Assembly: GCA_947503245.1 (NCBI GenBank)
Contig: CANNCV010000001.1
Location: 1-64,000 of the forward strand
Direction of reading: 5' to 3'
DNA length: 64,000 nt
From: an uncultured Sphingomonadaceae bacterium
Lineage (GTDB): Bacteria > Pseudomonadota > Alphaproteobacteria > Sphingomonadales > Sphingomonadaceae
Shown: in pieces, positions 1 to 8,826 of the stretch
Layout: every line of letters begins with the position of its first letter
Numbering within the stretch: the first letter of the stretch is position 1
Notes under the pieces: model-generated
Told to the model about the DNA's origin: nothing
What the model saw: only the letters and a program-made list of their open reading frames with translations
Database searches by the model: none
Made by a program: the position numbers and the translations under genes

Positions 1-2166
1 ATCGATTCAGAGGCCGACAACGGCACGACAGCGGGTATCCGTTTCGTCAATGGCGTTAGCTTCTCTGGCACGATTGACAACCTTGCTGGTGGCACCATCT
101 CTGGTGTTAACAATGGCCTGTACTTCGGTAACGCAACCCCTGCGGGTGGCGGTATCTTCACCGGCGCTGTTGTTAACAATGCTGGCACAATCTCATCAGG
201 CAGCCGCGCGCTGAACATTGATGGCACTGGATTGACCGTAAACAATAGCGGCTCCATCCTCGGCACAGGTGCACAGCGTAACGGTACTGTCTATGCAGAC
301 GGCACAGCCAACAACTTCACCTTGAACAACACAGGAACCATTGACGCCGTCGTCCAGGGTTCTGGTGTATCGGTTCAGGTTGGAACTGCAGATGGAGACG
401 TTCGCAGCTTCACCTTGGTGAATGACGGAACCATTGCAGGCCGCGGCGAAGCTCTGGACTCCGGTGCATCTGCTGGTTTGCGTCTGTTCAATGGCGCAGG
501 TGCGGGCACAACTGTGACGGTCACTGATGATATCATCAACAATGGTACCATCTCTTCCGAAACTGGCCCAGCTGTGTTGATTGAGAATGTTGCCTTTACT
601 GGTACATTCCTCAACAACGGCACCTTAACCGGTCCATCAGCAGTTGACGCATCAACCGCATTGTCAGCTTTGAACTTTGTTCAAAATGGCGGCGCTTTGA
701 ATGGCAGCTTTGTTGGTTCGGCTTTTGACGATACGCTGACATTTGCTGACGGCACCACCGAATTTGGTGGCGATGTTTTGGGCAATGTTGCGGTAACTGT
801 CGCAGCGCCTGCAGCATTGAACGTCAATGGCGATCGCACAATCGAAGGCAATCTAACGGTTTACGGAGCTCTGAATTTTGATCTGTCTGCTGATACTCTG
901 CTCGTTGATGGCGACACAGTGTTGAATGCTGGCAGCGTTGTGAACATCGCAACCGACAGCATTGGACAAGGCGATATTGGTGCATCATTCACCGTGTTGG
1001 ATGAAACCGGTGCATTTGCTGACAATGGTGTCACGGTTAATCTGGCCGAAAATGACTTCCTGATCGATTATCAGGTGGACATTGGTTCAATCACAGTAAC
1101 AACATCTGCTAATGATTTAAGCGCGGTTTCCACCGATGCGAATGTCAGCAGCTTTGGTGGTGGTTTGAACAATGCAATTGCTGCAAACCAATTGCCTACA
1201 GATGTCTTCAACGCATTGAATGATGTTACTGACGCAGCCGGTTTTGAGACAACCGCTCTTAGTCTGTTGCCAGCCATTAATGAAGGCGTGACCCGTGAAA
1301 TCTATGAGACACAAAATGCGTCTGATGCTTTCATTGCTGATCGTCTTATTAGCGAGAAAACAACCGGCCTATGGGGACAAGCACTTGTCCGTACTGCTGA
1401 TCGTGATGCTGAATCTACCAGCGTAAGCGGTTACGATGCGGATGCGTTTGGCCTCAGCATCGGTGTTGACTTTGCAGCCAGCGATACTGTTCGCGTTGGT
1501 CTGGCATATAGCTATGCTGAGATTGATGTAGACAGCGATAATGGCAGTGGCTCACAGAGCGACATCAACTCTTCGCAAATATCGGCTTATCTGGGCTATA
1601 ATAGCGAGAAAGTGTTCGTAAACGGTCTGGTTGGTTATTCGTTCAGCGATGCCGATACAACGCGTACAAGTGTTGTAGGACCAGTAACCGGTGCATTTGA
1701 TCTCGATGGTATCCGTGCACAAGTAAATGCCGGATATGAGCTTGGCAGTGAAAAGTTGAGCGTGACACCTTTTGTTGGCTTCAACTATGCCAGCCTCTCT
1801 TCAGACAGCTACACTGAAAATGGTGCGCTGAACCTGAATGTGGATGCAGGCGATGTTGACTTCTTCGAAGGTCGTATCGGTGCTCGCCTTGCTGCAAAAG
1901 GTGACAATGGCTTCGCATTGCGCGGTAATGTTGCTTACGCTTATGACTTTGTAGGCGACGCTCGCACATTTGATCTGGCCTTTGCCGGATCAGGTACACC
2001 ATTCCAAGTAAGCACCACCGACGGAGCGCAATCGCGTTTTGAATTCGGTACAGGTGTTCGCTTTGGCAATGTTGATGGCCTGAGCGTTGCTCTCGACTAT
2101 CAGGGCGAATTGGCTTCAAGCTATAGCAGCCACTCCGGTGTTCTGCGTTTGCGTTATGCTTTCTGA
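1..2166 (+). CDS. Autotransporter, C-terminal part (5' end outside window)
   Basis: The reading frame is open from the first base, so 721 residues are visible and the N-terminus with its signal peptide lies outside. The first ~300 residues are a passenger rich in short Asn-Asn-x-Gly-Thr-Ile type repeats, as in beta-helix passengers. The last ~280 residues look like an autotransporter beta-barrel: alternating aromatic strands beginning near the LWGQ segment, and a C-terminal phenylalanine as expected for a BAM-assembled outer-membrane barrel. Known family role: the barrel inserts in the outer membrane and displays or releases the passenger. No catalytic motif is visible in the passenger, so adhesin or surface-layer roles are guesses. 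An ATG at 232 lies inside the gene and is not the start. Confidence 0.9.
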   Translation: MDSEADNGTTAGIRFVNGVSFSGTIDNLAGGTISGVNNGLYFGNATPAGGGIFTGAVVNNAGTISSGSRALNIDGTGLTVNNSGSILGTGAQRNGTVYADGTANNFTLNNTGTIDAVVQGSGVSVQVGTADGDVRSFTLVNDGTIAGRGEALDSGASAGLRLFNGAGAGTTVTVTDDIINNGTISSETGPAVLIENVAFTGTFLNNGTLTGPSAVDASTALSALNFVQNGGALNGSFVGSAFDDTLTFADGTTEFGGDVLGNVAVTVAAPAALNVNGDRTIEGNLTVYGALNFDLSADTLLVDGDTVLNAGSVVNIATDSIGQGDIGASFTVLDETGAFADNGVTVNLAENDFLIDYQVDIGSITVTTSANDLSAVSTDANVSSFGGGLNNAIAANQLPTDVFNALNDVTDAAGFETTALSLLPAINEGVTREIYETQNASDAFIADRLISEKTTGLWGQALVRTADRDAESTSVSGYDADAFGLSIGVDFAASDTVRVGLAYSYAEIDVDSDNGSGSQSDINSSQISAYLGYNSEKVFVNGLVGYSFSDADTTRTSVVGPVTGAFDLDGIRAQVNAGYELGSEKLSVTPFVGFNYASLSSDSYTENGALNLNVDAGDVDFFEGRIGARLAAKGDNGFALRGNVAYAYDFVGDARTFDLAFAGSGTPFQVSTTDGAQSRFEFGTGVRFGNVDGLSVALDYQGELASSYSSHSGVLRLRYAF

Positions 2167-2189
2167 GTAATCGGAAAGCATTAGTGGGG

Positions 2190-2222
2190 CCGGCCGGTAT
2201 CGCAAGGTGCCGGCCGGTTTTC
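2190..2222 (+). terminator. Rho-independent terminator of the autotransporter gene
   Basis: A 12-bp stem (outer arms CCGGCCGG at 2190-2197 and 2210-2217, inner arms TATC/GGTG with G-U pairs) closes a GCAA tetraloop and is followed directly by TTTT. It lies 24 bases after the autotransporter stop codon. Confidence 0.85.
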
Positions 2223-2276
2223 CATTTCTGACCCATTGGCGGCCCCGCATCATGCATGGCCGTAAATGACAAAAGA

Positions 2277-2314
2277 AAAGCCGCTGCGGGATATACCGGC
2301 AGCGGCTTTTTCTT
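2277..2314. terminator. Bidirectional terminator between convergent genes
   Basis: The arms AAAAGCCGCTGC and GCAGCGGCTTTT form a strong stem with an A-run on one side and a T-run on the other, so it can stop transcription in both directions. It lies between the autotransporter gene and the convergent glutathione transferase gene. Confidence 0.75.
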
Positions 2315-2351
2315 TCAGTGGCTTTATAGCCTTAAAATATAAGGGAAATGC

Positions 2352-3239
2352 CTAAACGGCTTCAGGGCTTTCCCCGCCAATCTTGTCTTGCGTCCGCAAT
2401 TCAAAATCACTGGCATCATGGCGTTCAAGCAATTGGGATGAAGGCTCACCAAAGGGGCGGTTGACCATTCTGCCACGCTGCGACGCAGGACGCTCATAAA
2501 TCTCTGCGCTCCAACGCTGAACATGCTCATAGCTTTCCACCTGCAAAAACTCACCTGCACTATAGAGCAAGCCTTTTGCCAGCGCGCCATACCATGGGAA
2601 TACCGCCATGTCGGCAATGGTGTAGTCATCACCGCCAAGGAAGCGGTTATCTGCCAGACGTTTGTCCAACACATCCATCTGGCGTTTTACTTCCATCGCA
2701 AAACGGTTGATCGGATATTCCTGCTTGGTTGGTGCATAGGCATAAAAATGGCCAAAGCCGCCTCCCAAATAGGGCGCGCTACCCATTTGCCAGAATACCC
2801 AGTTCATAACTTCCGTGCGTGCCGCAGTCTCAGTTGGCAAAAACTCACCAAACTTTTCTGCAAGATAGAATAATATTGATGCGGATTCAAAAATACGGAT
2901 CGGCGTATCGCCGCTATGATCCATCATAGCCGGGATTTTGCTATTGGGATTTGCCCCCACAAAACCAGAGGTAAATTGGTCACCTTCCTGAATATTGACC
3001 AGCCAGGCATCATATTCCGCGCCTTCATGGCCTTTCTCCAACAACTCTTCCAGCATCATGGTGACTTTCACACCATTGGGAGTTGCCAATGAATAGAGTT
3101 GCAGCGGATGCTTGCCGACAGGCAAGTCCTTTTCCTTCGTCGCACCAGATATAGGCCGGTTGATATTGGCAAAGCGGCCACCGCTTGCCTCATCCCATGT
3201 CCAAACCTTTGGCGGTGTATATTCTTCAGTATCGGCCAT
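2352..3239 (-). CDS. yghU: YghU-type glutathione S-transferase / disulfide reductase
   Basis: The 295-residue product follows E. coli YghU closely over its whole length: the N-terminal KVWTWD and FANINRP segments, the thioredoxin-like GKHPLQLYSL stretch, the NPNSKIPA cis-proline region, the ESASILFYLAEKF glutathione gamma-glutamyl site and the C-terminal QLLERHDASDFE tail. Known role of the family: cytosolic enzymes that bind two glutathiones and reduce disulfides or organic hydroperoxides. Two ATGs are in frame. The second (3239) is preferred because AAGGA sits about seven bases before it, while it is too close to the ATG at 3245. The gene lies next to soxR, which fits a redox-defence role, but no SoxR box is seen before it. 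Confidence 0.92.
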   Translation of the reverse strand: MADTEEYTPPKVWTWDEASGGRFANINRPISGATKEKDLPVGKHPLQLYSLATPNGVKVTMMLEELLEKGHEGAEYDAWLVNIQEGDQFTSGFVGANPNSKIPAMMDHSGDTPIRIFESASILFYLAEKFGEFLPTETAARTEVMNWVFWQMGSAPYLGGGFGHFYAYAPTKQEYPINRFAMEVKRQMDVLDKRLADNRFLGGDDYTIADMAVFPWYGALAKGLLYSAGEFLQVESYEHVQRWSAEIYERPASQRGRMVNRPFGEPSSQLLERHDASDFELRTQDKIGGESPEAV

Positions 3240-3359
3240 GCGCATTTCCTTTACAGTTAAAATGGTGCTGCCGGATTATTCGGCAGTTCCGCTAAGGTGA
3301 ACATATGCCCGATTGTTAAAATGACCAGCGAAGAAAATCTTAGGGCGCACCAAGCATGT

Positions 3360-3845
3360 TTATATAAGCCTTTCATCACCGTTAGGAGTTGGCGATTTTA
3401 GAACATGTTGCGGGCCCGGCCCCTTTTTCCCTGCACGGTCTTCCGGATTATACAATGCGCAGGCTTTAAGAGACAAACAGCCGCAGCCTATGCAGCCGCT
3501 CAGCCGTTCGCGTGTACGCTCCAGCGTGGCAATATGTTCATCAATTAACCCTTGTACAGCGGTTGCGATACGTGACCAGTCTGCTTTGCTCGGCGCCTCA
3601 TCCTTTGGCAAATCCGCCAGTGCCTGCCCTATATCGGCGATGCTGAGGCCCATTTGCTGCGCGATCAACAGGAAAGACAAGCGGCGTATATCTGACCTCA
3701 AAAAGCGCCGCTGCCCGCCAGCGCTGCGTATTGGATGGACCAACCCCTTATCTTCATAAAAACGTATTGCAGACACGGAAAGACCAGTGCGCCGCGCAAT
3801 ATCACCAATTGTCAGTGAGCCACGATGCTGAGGAGTTTTCGTCAT
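3360..3845 (-). CDS. soxR: Redox-sensitive MerR-family regulator SoxR
   Basis: A 161-residue protein with an N-terminal MerR helix-turn-helix (IGDIARRTGLSVSAIRFYE, about residues 12-30), a dimerisation helix and a C-terminal cysteine cluster CIGCGCLSLKAC (C-x2-C-x-C-x5-C), the [2Fe-2S] ligand set that defines SoxR. Known role: the oxidised cluster twists the operator DNA and activates transcription in response to redox-cycling compounds. A GAGAAGGA ribosome site stands seven bases before the ATG. The 18-bp operator in the divergent region suggests that the target is the neighbouring VOC gene. No soxS is seen nearby, as expected outside enteric bacteria. Confidence 0.95.
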   Translation of the reverse strand: MTKTPQHRGSLTIGDIARRTGLSVSAIRFYEDKGLVHPIRSAGGQRRFLRSDIRRLSFLLIAQQMGLSIADIGQALADLPKDEAPSKADWSRIATAVQGLIDEHIATLERTRERLSGCIGCGCLSLKACALYNPEDRAGKKGPGPQHVLKSPTPNGDERLI

Positions 3846-3869
3846 TTTTCAGTCCTTCTCAGAAAATGC

Positions 3870-3900
3870 TTGACCTCAACTTAAGTTGAGGTTGCACAAA
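3870..3900 (+). promoter_or_regulatory. SoxR operator in the soxR/VOC divergent region
   Basis: CCTCAACTTAAGTTGAGG at 3874-3891 is a perfect 18-bp palindrome that matches the known SoxR box pattern (CCTCAAGTTAACTTGAGG in E. coli soxS) with only the central bases differing. On the plus strand it overlaps a TTGACC -35 element at 3870-3875 exactly as in the soxS promoter. The -10 expected after a 19-base spacer (near 3895-3900) is poor. The geometry favours control of the plus-strand VOC gene, with possible effect on soxR itself. Confidence 0.85.
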
Positions 3901-3986
3901 GAGCCAGTCAGCCGATTCTGTCAATCAAAAAGACATGCAAAAGGCTGCCGCAAAACGAAGATGAAACACATTAAGGAGAATAACAC

Positions 3987-4373
3987 ATGACAGAGAATGG
4001 AAACGCAAGGATCGAGCATATCAATATAACGGTGCGCGATAATCAGAAGACAGCAGCATTGCTGGTCGATCTTTTCGGCTGGCATATTCGGTGGCAGGGA
4101 CCAGCAATGCTGGGCGGGCATAGCATCCATGTCGGTAGCGAAAATAGCTATATTGCGCTATATACGTGCAATAATAGCAAGCCGACCACAGCATTTGCCA
4201 AGGGTCAGCCGCTCAACCATCTCGGCATTGAGGTTGGAGATCTTGATGCCATTGAAGCCAAGGTCATCGCCGCGGGTTTAGAACCCCATTCGCATGGGGA
4301 CTATGAACCCGGACGGAGATTCTATTTCTTTGATAATGATGGCATCGAATTTGAAGTCATCAGCTATCAATGA
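3987..4373 (+). CDS. VOC-superfamily (glyoxalase/bleomycin-resistance-like) protein
   Basis: A 128-residue single VOC domain with paired beta-alpha-beta-beta-beta modules: IEHINITVRDNQKTAALLVDLFGW at the start and a matching LNHLGIEVGDLDAIEAKV half later, ending with a FFDNDGIEFEVISY strand that carries the typical metal-site glutamate. Possible metal ligands are His in the first strand and Glu in the last. Known members act as glyoxalases, dioxygenases or drug-binding proteins, and the substrate cannot be told. AAGGAG stands at 3973-3978. Its place behind a SoxR operator suggests that it handles a redox-active metabolite or electrophile (inference). Confidence 0.85.
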   Translation: MTENGNARIEHINITVRDNQKTAALLVDLFGWHIRWQGPAMLGGHSIHVGSENSYIALYTCNNSKPTTAFAKGQPLNHLGIEVGDLDAIEAKVIAAGLEPHSHGDYEPGRRFYFFDNDGIEFEVISYQ

Positions 4374-4413
4374 CATCTGCAGATCAAACGACCATCACAT
4401 ACTGATATAAGAA

Positions 4414-4752
4414 TCAGGAATGTATCGCTGGTCGTCCCTCTTGCAACATCGTGCATATGACGCCGTAAAACCCGTCTTCAAGGTTATAACGGCTCAGAAA
4501 AGCCAGAGCCTCGGCATCAATAACGGGCTCAGGATCGTGCAAAGTAATGGTCAGAACAAAAGAGCCATCGGCCTGCTCAACCGGATCAGATAGCTGTAAA
4601 ATGCCTTTTGATCCGGTCTTTGCGCCGCCCCATGTCCTGTCAGTATGGCTATTGCCCCAAATAGTCGCTGTATCGCTTTCAAAACGCGCATTTTTCCAGT
4701 CCATTGCACGCCCGCTCTGTGTCGCAGGCAAAATATATTCAAACGACGCCAT
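4414..4752 (-). CDS. Conserved-looking hypothetical protein, 112 residues
   Basis: I do not recognise the family. The product is a soluble, acidic alpha/beta-looking protein without signal peptide or membrane segment. It contains a WGGAKTGSKGILQLSDP stretch and a C-terminal SRYNLEDGFYGVICTML segment. A strong ribosome site (AGGGAGAAG) precedes the ATG. It starts 29 bases after ubiA on the same strand, so it is probably the second gene of a ubiA transcript. The longer plus-strand frame over it lacks any such signal and is rejected. Confidence concerns the existence of the gene, not a function. Confidence 0.7.
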   Translation of the reverse strand: MASFEYILPATQSGRAMDWKNARFESDTATIWGNSHTDRTWGGAKTGSKGILQLSDPVEQADGSFVLTITLHDPEPVIDAEALAFLSRYNLEDGFYGVICTMLQEGRPAIHS

Positions 4753-4781
4753 GATCTTCTCCCTCTATCTCAATGATAATC

Positions 4782-5711
4782 TTAACCAGCCATGCCCAAT
4801 GTCGCACAGGCCAAAAACATAAACAGCCCGGCATTACGGTTGCTACGAAATTTGATGAGTGGATCATTAGGATCATCGACCCGCAATGTCCCAATCTGCC
4901 AGAAAATATGCAAACCCACTGGCACTAAAGCAAGCAGCGCAATCGGGTCAGGCCGCTTGGTCCAGATCGCCATGGCCCAACAGCCAATTGTCAGCATGTA
5001 AAAAACCAATACGCCAAAACGCACATTATCACCCAGAGCGCGCGCTGATGAGCGAATACCGGCCAATGCATCATCCTCAACATCTTGAAGTGCATAGATT
5101 GTATCAAACCCGATGACCCAGAAAATGCAACCGGCATAGAGCCAGATAATCTCTGCTTCCGGCCAACCATCCGCAACACTGGCCCCGCCGACCAACGCGC
5201 CCCAGCTAAACACCATACCCAGCCAAGCCTGTGGCCACCAGCTGATGCGTTTCATAAACGGATAGGCCGCAACCAGGATCAGACTGGCCATACCGATAAT
5301 TTGCGCCTCATAGGGCAATTGCAACAACACCAGCAAACCTGTCAGGCACAGAATGACAAGCCATATCCACGCCGCACGCAGCGAGACTTGGCCACTGGGC
5401 AATGGCCGTGAAGCGGTGCGCGCGACCTGCGCGTCCAGTTCACGATCGACAATATCATTATACACACAGCCTGCACCGCGCATGGCTATGCTGCCGAGCA
5501 GAAACCACAGAAGAAGCGGCCATTGCTCGCGTATATCCCCTGCAAGGCCCGTTGCGAATGCGCATGGCCAGAACAGCAACCACCAACCAATAGGCCGGTC
5601 GAATCGCGCCAATAATGCAAAGCCGCGCAATGGTGTTGGAACAAGGCCAATAAGCCCACGATATTCACTATCAGGCGTTATGTGATCAGTATTTTTGCTG
5701 TCTGAATGCAT
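4782..5711 (-). CDS. ubiA: 4-hydroxybenzoate polyprenyltransferase
   Basis: UbiA joins a polyprenyl diphosphate side chain to 4-hydroxybenzoate, the first membrane step of ubiquinone synthesis. The 309-residue protein has about eight to nine hydrophobic segments and both aspartate-rich motifs of the family: NDIVDRELD followed by RTASRPLPSG near residues 85-107, and DVEDDALAG near residue 210. These bind the Mg-diphosphate. The ATG at 5711 directly follows an in-frame GTG at 5714, and either could serve. It diverges from rsmE across about 100 bases and probably shares a transcript with the small hypothetical downstream. ubiB and ubiE lie about 18 kb away. Confidence 0.95.
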   Translation of the reverse strand: MHSDSKNTDHITPDSEYRGLIGLVPTPLRGFALLARFDRPIGWWLLFWPCAFATGLAGDIREQWPLLLWFLLGSIAMRGAGCVYNDIVDRELDAQVARTASRPLPSGQVSLRAAWIWLVILCLTGLLVLLQLPYEAQIIGMASLILVAAYPFMKRISWWPQAWLGMVFSWGALVGGASVADGWPEAEIIWLYAGCIFWVIGFDTIYALQDVEDDALAGIRSSARALGDNVRFGVLVFYMLTIGCWAMAIWTKRPDPIALLALVPVGLHIFWQIGTLRVDDPNDPLIKFRSNRNAGLFMFLACATLGMAG

Positions 5712-5813
5712 CACAATCCAATAACCATAAGCCTGGTCTTTGTCGAAGAGTGTTTATCAATCATGCAAAACATGCTTCACCGCATAAATATCAAAGATTG
5801 ATCAGGAAACCCC

Positions 5814-6578
5814 ATGCCCGCAAAACCTGCCTGGCCACCGAAATCACTATCACGGCTTTTCGTCGAAGAACCACTCAGCATTGATAGCGATATCCTCATT
5901 ACCGGGCCGCAAGCGCATTATCTGCGCAATGTCATGCGCATGGCGGAGGGGGAAAGCATAATGCTGTGCGACGATCTGACCGGTGAATATCGCGCCACCA
6001 TCACCTCTATCGGCAAGCGCCAGCTTATTGCCAGTGTTGAAGAGAAATATCGCGATCGTGAGGCTGTGCCGGATCTTTGGCTCTGCGCGGCACCGATTAA
6101 GAAAGACCGATGGTATTGGCTGGTCGAAAAGGCCTGTGAGCTGGGTGTGAAACGCATTCAGCCTGTACGCACAGAGCGAACCATTATCGATCGCATAAAA
6201 CCGGAGAAATTACGCGCCCATGTTATTGAAGCGGCGGAGCAGTGCGAAAGAACGGCCCTACCAGAACTTTCCGAAATGGCGTCTTTACAGCAATTACTAG
6301 ATAATTGGCCCGAGGACCGGCATTTGTTTTTTGCTGATGAAAGGCTCCATCAAGACGAGCATCAATCAGGCTTTGCTGAACAATTACACAATCATGCCGG
6401 ACCCGCGGGATTGTTAATCGGGCCGGAGGGCGGCTTTAGCGATGCCGAAAATGCCGCAATCAATGCCCATCCACGCGCCATAGCCATATCATTGGGTCCA
6501 CGCATTTTGCGCGCTGAAACCGCTGCGCTAACTGCAACCGCCATATGGATGGCGAATCACGGTGATTGGGTCGAATAG
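5814..6578 (+). CDS. rsmE: 16S rRNA m3U1498 methyltransferase
   Basis: RsmE is a SPOUT-class enzyme that methylates N3 of U1498 in 16S rRNA of the 30S subunit. The 254-residue protein has the N-terminal PUA-like region (RLFVEEPL to LCDDLTGEY) and the C-terminal trefoil-knot SAM site with LLIGPEGGFSDAE and SLGPRILRAETA. Length is normal for the family. AGGAA about ten bases before the ATG supports the start. It is transcribed divergently from ubiA. Confidence 0.95.
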   Translation: MPAKPAWPPKSLSRLFVEEPLSIDSDILITGPQAHYLRNVMRMAEGESIMLCDDLTGEYRATITSIGKRQLIASVEEKYRDREAVPDLWLCAAPIKKDRWYWLVEKACELGVKRIQPVRTERTIIDRIKPEKLRAHVIEAAEQCERTALPELSEMASLQQLLDNWPEDRHLFFADERLHQDEHQSGFAEQLHNHAGPAGLLIGPEGGFSDAENAAINAHPRAIAISLGPRILRAETAALTATAIWMANHGDWVE

Positions 6579-6710
6579 TGCAACAATCTATTTTTCGGTA
6601 ACCCTTTGCCTTTACCTGATTTTACAGCGAAGCAAGGTTAATGGCTGTCAATATTCACACTTATTAAAACAATTTTGCGTAGATGCATCATCGGGAAATG
6701 ATGGATTAAT

Positions 6711-8729
6711 ATGTACGTGACTTTGGTATCTCTGATGCAACAACTTGCAAGAATCTGCGTGTTAATAGCTGGTTTCTTGGCGTTTTTTACCGCGCCTGCC
6801 TATGCGCAAACTACTATCCGCTATACCAACAGCACGGACAGCGCAGCGGGCGCAATCACCAACACAAATACGTGCAGCATTGCCGCTGCTTTTCAACGCG
6901 ATTTTGTTGTGACCGACAGCTTCACTGTAGGTGACGTTAACTTGGGGACACTTTTATCCCATGGTGACCGCGATGATATCGCTATTTTCTTAAGATCGCC
7001 CGCGGGTACAATTGTGACAGCGAAGGTCCTGACTGGCGGCGCAGCGAATAATTATAACGTTCTTTTAGACGATCAAGCGGTTACAGGTATTGCAGCACAT
7101 ACAGCAAATGACGTAGCAACAGCAGCAACTGTCGTCCCTCCCTATCAGCGGACATTCTCCCCGGCAAATAGTCTAAATGCCAGCTTTGCGGGACAAAATT
7201 CTGCTGGGACATGGACTTTGTTTATTTGCGATTTTGATAATAATGGCGTCGCCGGTGGTGACGGCTCAACTGGCACATTTTTTCAAGCCGATCTGTTCTT
7301 AACGCCACCTGTCCCTTCTGCTGATTTATCACTCAGCAAAACAATTGACGACGCAACCCCACCCAGCAAGGGCACTGCAGTCTACACATTGACGGTTACC
7401 AATAATGCCACCTCTGAGGTGGATGCTAATGGTGTACAGGTGCAGGATATTTTTCCAACAGGCGTATCATTTAACAGTGCTAGTGGTACGGGAAGCTTTA
7501 ACCCTGTCACTGGCATCTGGAACGTCGGTACGGTCGCTATTGGCACTTCGGTCAGTATTGATCTGACTGTCAATATTGATGTCGGCCCTGGCGGCACCAT
7601 TACCAATAGCGCGCAAATTGTGTCATCATCTGCACCTGACAATGATTCAACACCCAACAATGGATCAACTACAGAGGATGATGACGACACTGCTACTTTC
7701 ACAGCATCTGGAACACGTATAGCCGGCACCGCTCAGCCCCTTGTTTGCCCTGCGGGTACGTCAATTTTCGATTGGGATGTGCGTAGCTGGGTGCCTGGCA
7801 GTCTTAACAATGACTTTTTTCAAGCTGGTGTCGGTAATGTAAATATAGCTCTTACCACGACAACAACCTATCAGCCGCGCGGCCCAACAGGCACGACACC
7901 TTCGCCTTATTTGGACAATGGCGCTTTTACAGGCGGATTAACCCCTGCGCAAAATGCACTGACCTATGCCGTTGATTTTGCAGACAGGCAGGAAATACAT
8001 GAAGCAATTATAACATTTGAAACACCTATAGCTGGTGCACAGTTTTTGCTGTTCGACATTGATTTTACTAGCAACTTATTTGCAGACCAAGTTACGGTTG
8101 TTGGTCAACTTAACGGTGTAACTGTTTTGCCAACGATTACAGGCGGGGTCACCAATTTTGTGAATGGTAATGTTGTTACTGGTGATGTTCCCAACGCTAA
8201 TACCAGTGCAGATGGCAATGCCACCGTCACATTTACACAGACCATTGATACAATCAGAGTTATATATGGCAGTGATCCCGTTCTTTCACCAGTTAACCCT
8301 AGTGGACAGACGATGAGCATTCACGACATAACATATTGCAACCCCAATGCAGACTTATCAGTCACCAAAATTTCTCAAATTGTGGCTGATCCTGTAAATG
8401 GCACCAACAATCCGAAAGCTATCCCAGGTGCAACAGTGCGATATTGTATCTTGATCAACAATCAGGGTGGCATTGCGGCAAATAATGTTACCGCAGATGA
8501 CATTTTACTTTCGAACATCAGCTATGTCGCAGATTCACTCCAATCCGGCAGCAATTGCTCAGGTACGCTGACCAGTGAGGATGATGATGACGACGACGAT
8601 GCTGAGACCGATCCCTTCAGCATATCCTATGATCCTGCGGCTTCCCCTCGCGGCACAATCACTGGATTGGCAGACACATTGGGCCCTGCAGAATCATTTG
8701 CGATTATCTTTCAAGCGACCGTCGACTAA
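6711..8729 (+). CDS. Secreted protein with P-type domain and DUF11 repeats
   Basis: A 672-residue exported protein. The first ~33 residues form a signal peptide ending in APAYAQ. Residues ~35-200 resemble the proprotein-convertase P (jelly-roll) domain: TVGDVNLGTLLSHGDRDDIAIFLRSP and GTWTLFICDFDNNG. A DUF11-type beta-sandwich follows (ADLSLSKTIDDATPPSKGTAVYTLTVTNN), then a ~220-residue unassigned middle region, then a second DUF11-like domain starting ADLSVTK. Each DUF11 domain carries a run of aspartates. Such domains are known in large cell-surface proteins and act as spacers. No enzyme domain or C-terminal sorting signal is seen. A second in-frame ATG at 6735 also precedes a complete signal peptide. 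Confidence 0.85.
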   Translation: MYVTLVSLMQQLARICVLIAGFLAFFTAPAYAQTTIRYTNSTDSAAGAITNTNTCSIAAAFQRDFVVTDSFTVGDVNLGTLLSHGDRDDIAIFLRSPAGTIVTAKVLTGGAANNYNVLLDDQAVTGIAAHTANDVATAATVVPPYQRTFSPANSLNASFAGQNSAGTWTLFICDFDNNGVAGGDGSTGTFFQADLFLTPPVPSADLSLSKTIDDATPPSKGTAVYTLTVTNNATSEVDANGVQVQDIFPTGVSFNSASGTGSFNPVTGIWNVGTVAIGTSVSIDLTVNIDVGPGGTITNSAQIVSSSAPDNDSTPNNGSTTEDDDDTATFTASGTRIAGTAQPLVCPAGTSIFDWDVRSWVPGSLNNDFFQAGVGNVNIALTTTTTYQPRGPTGTTPSPYLDNGAFTGGLTPAQNALTYAVDFADRQEIHEAIITFETPIAGAQFLLFDIDFTSNLFADQVTVVGQLNGVTVLPTITGGVTNFVNGNVVTGDVPNANTSADGNATVTFTQTIDTIRVIYGSDPVLSPVNPSGQTMSIHDITYCNPNADLSVTKISQIVADPVNGTNNPKAIPGATVRYCILINNQGGIAANNVTADDILLSNISYVADSLQSGSNCSGTLTSEDDDDDDDAETDPFSISYDPAASPRGTITGLADTLGPAESFAIIFQATVD

Positions 8730-8826
8730 TCCAGCAATGCCCTGATAATGGGCCTATTCTGATCAAAGGTCGTAAATATCAAAAATAACTCTGGTTTAAC
8801 AAAGACACAGAACGTAAATGCGATGG

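Noticed and set aside
8739-8753. Short GCCC/GGGC hairpin after the P-domain gene
   Set aside because: Only four base pairs and no T-run.
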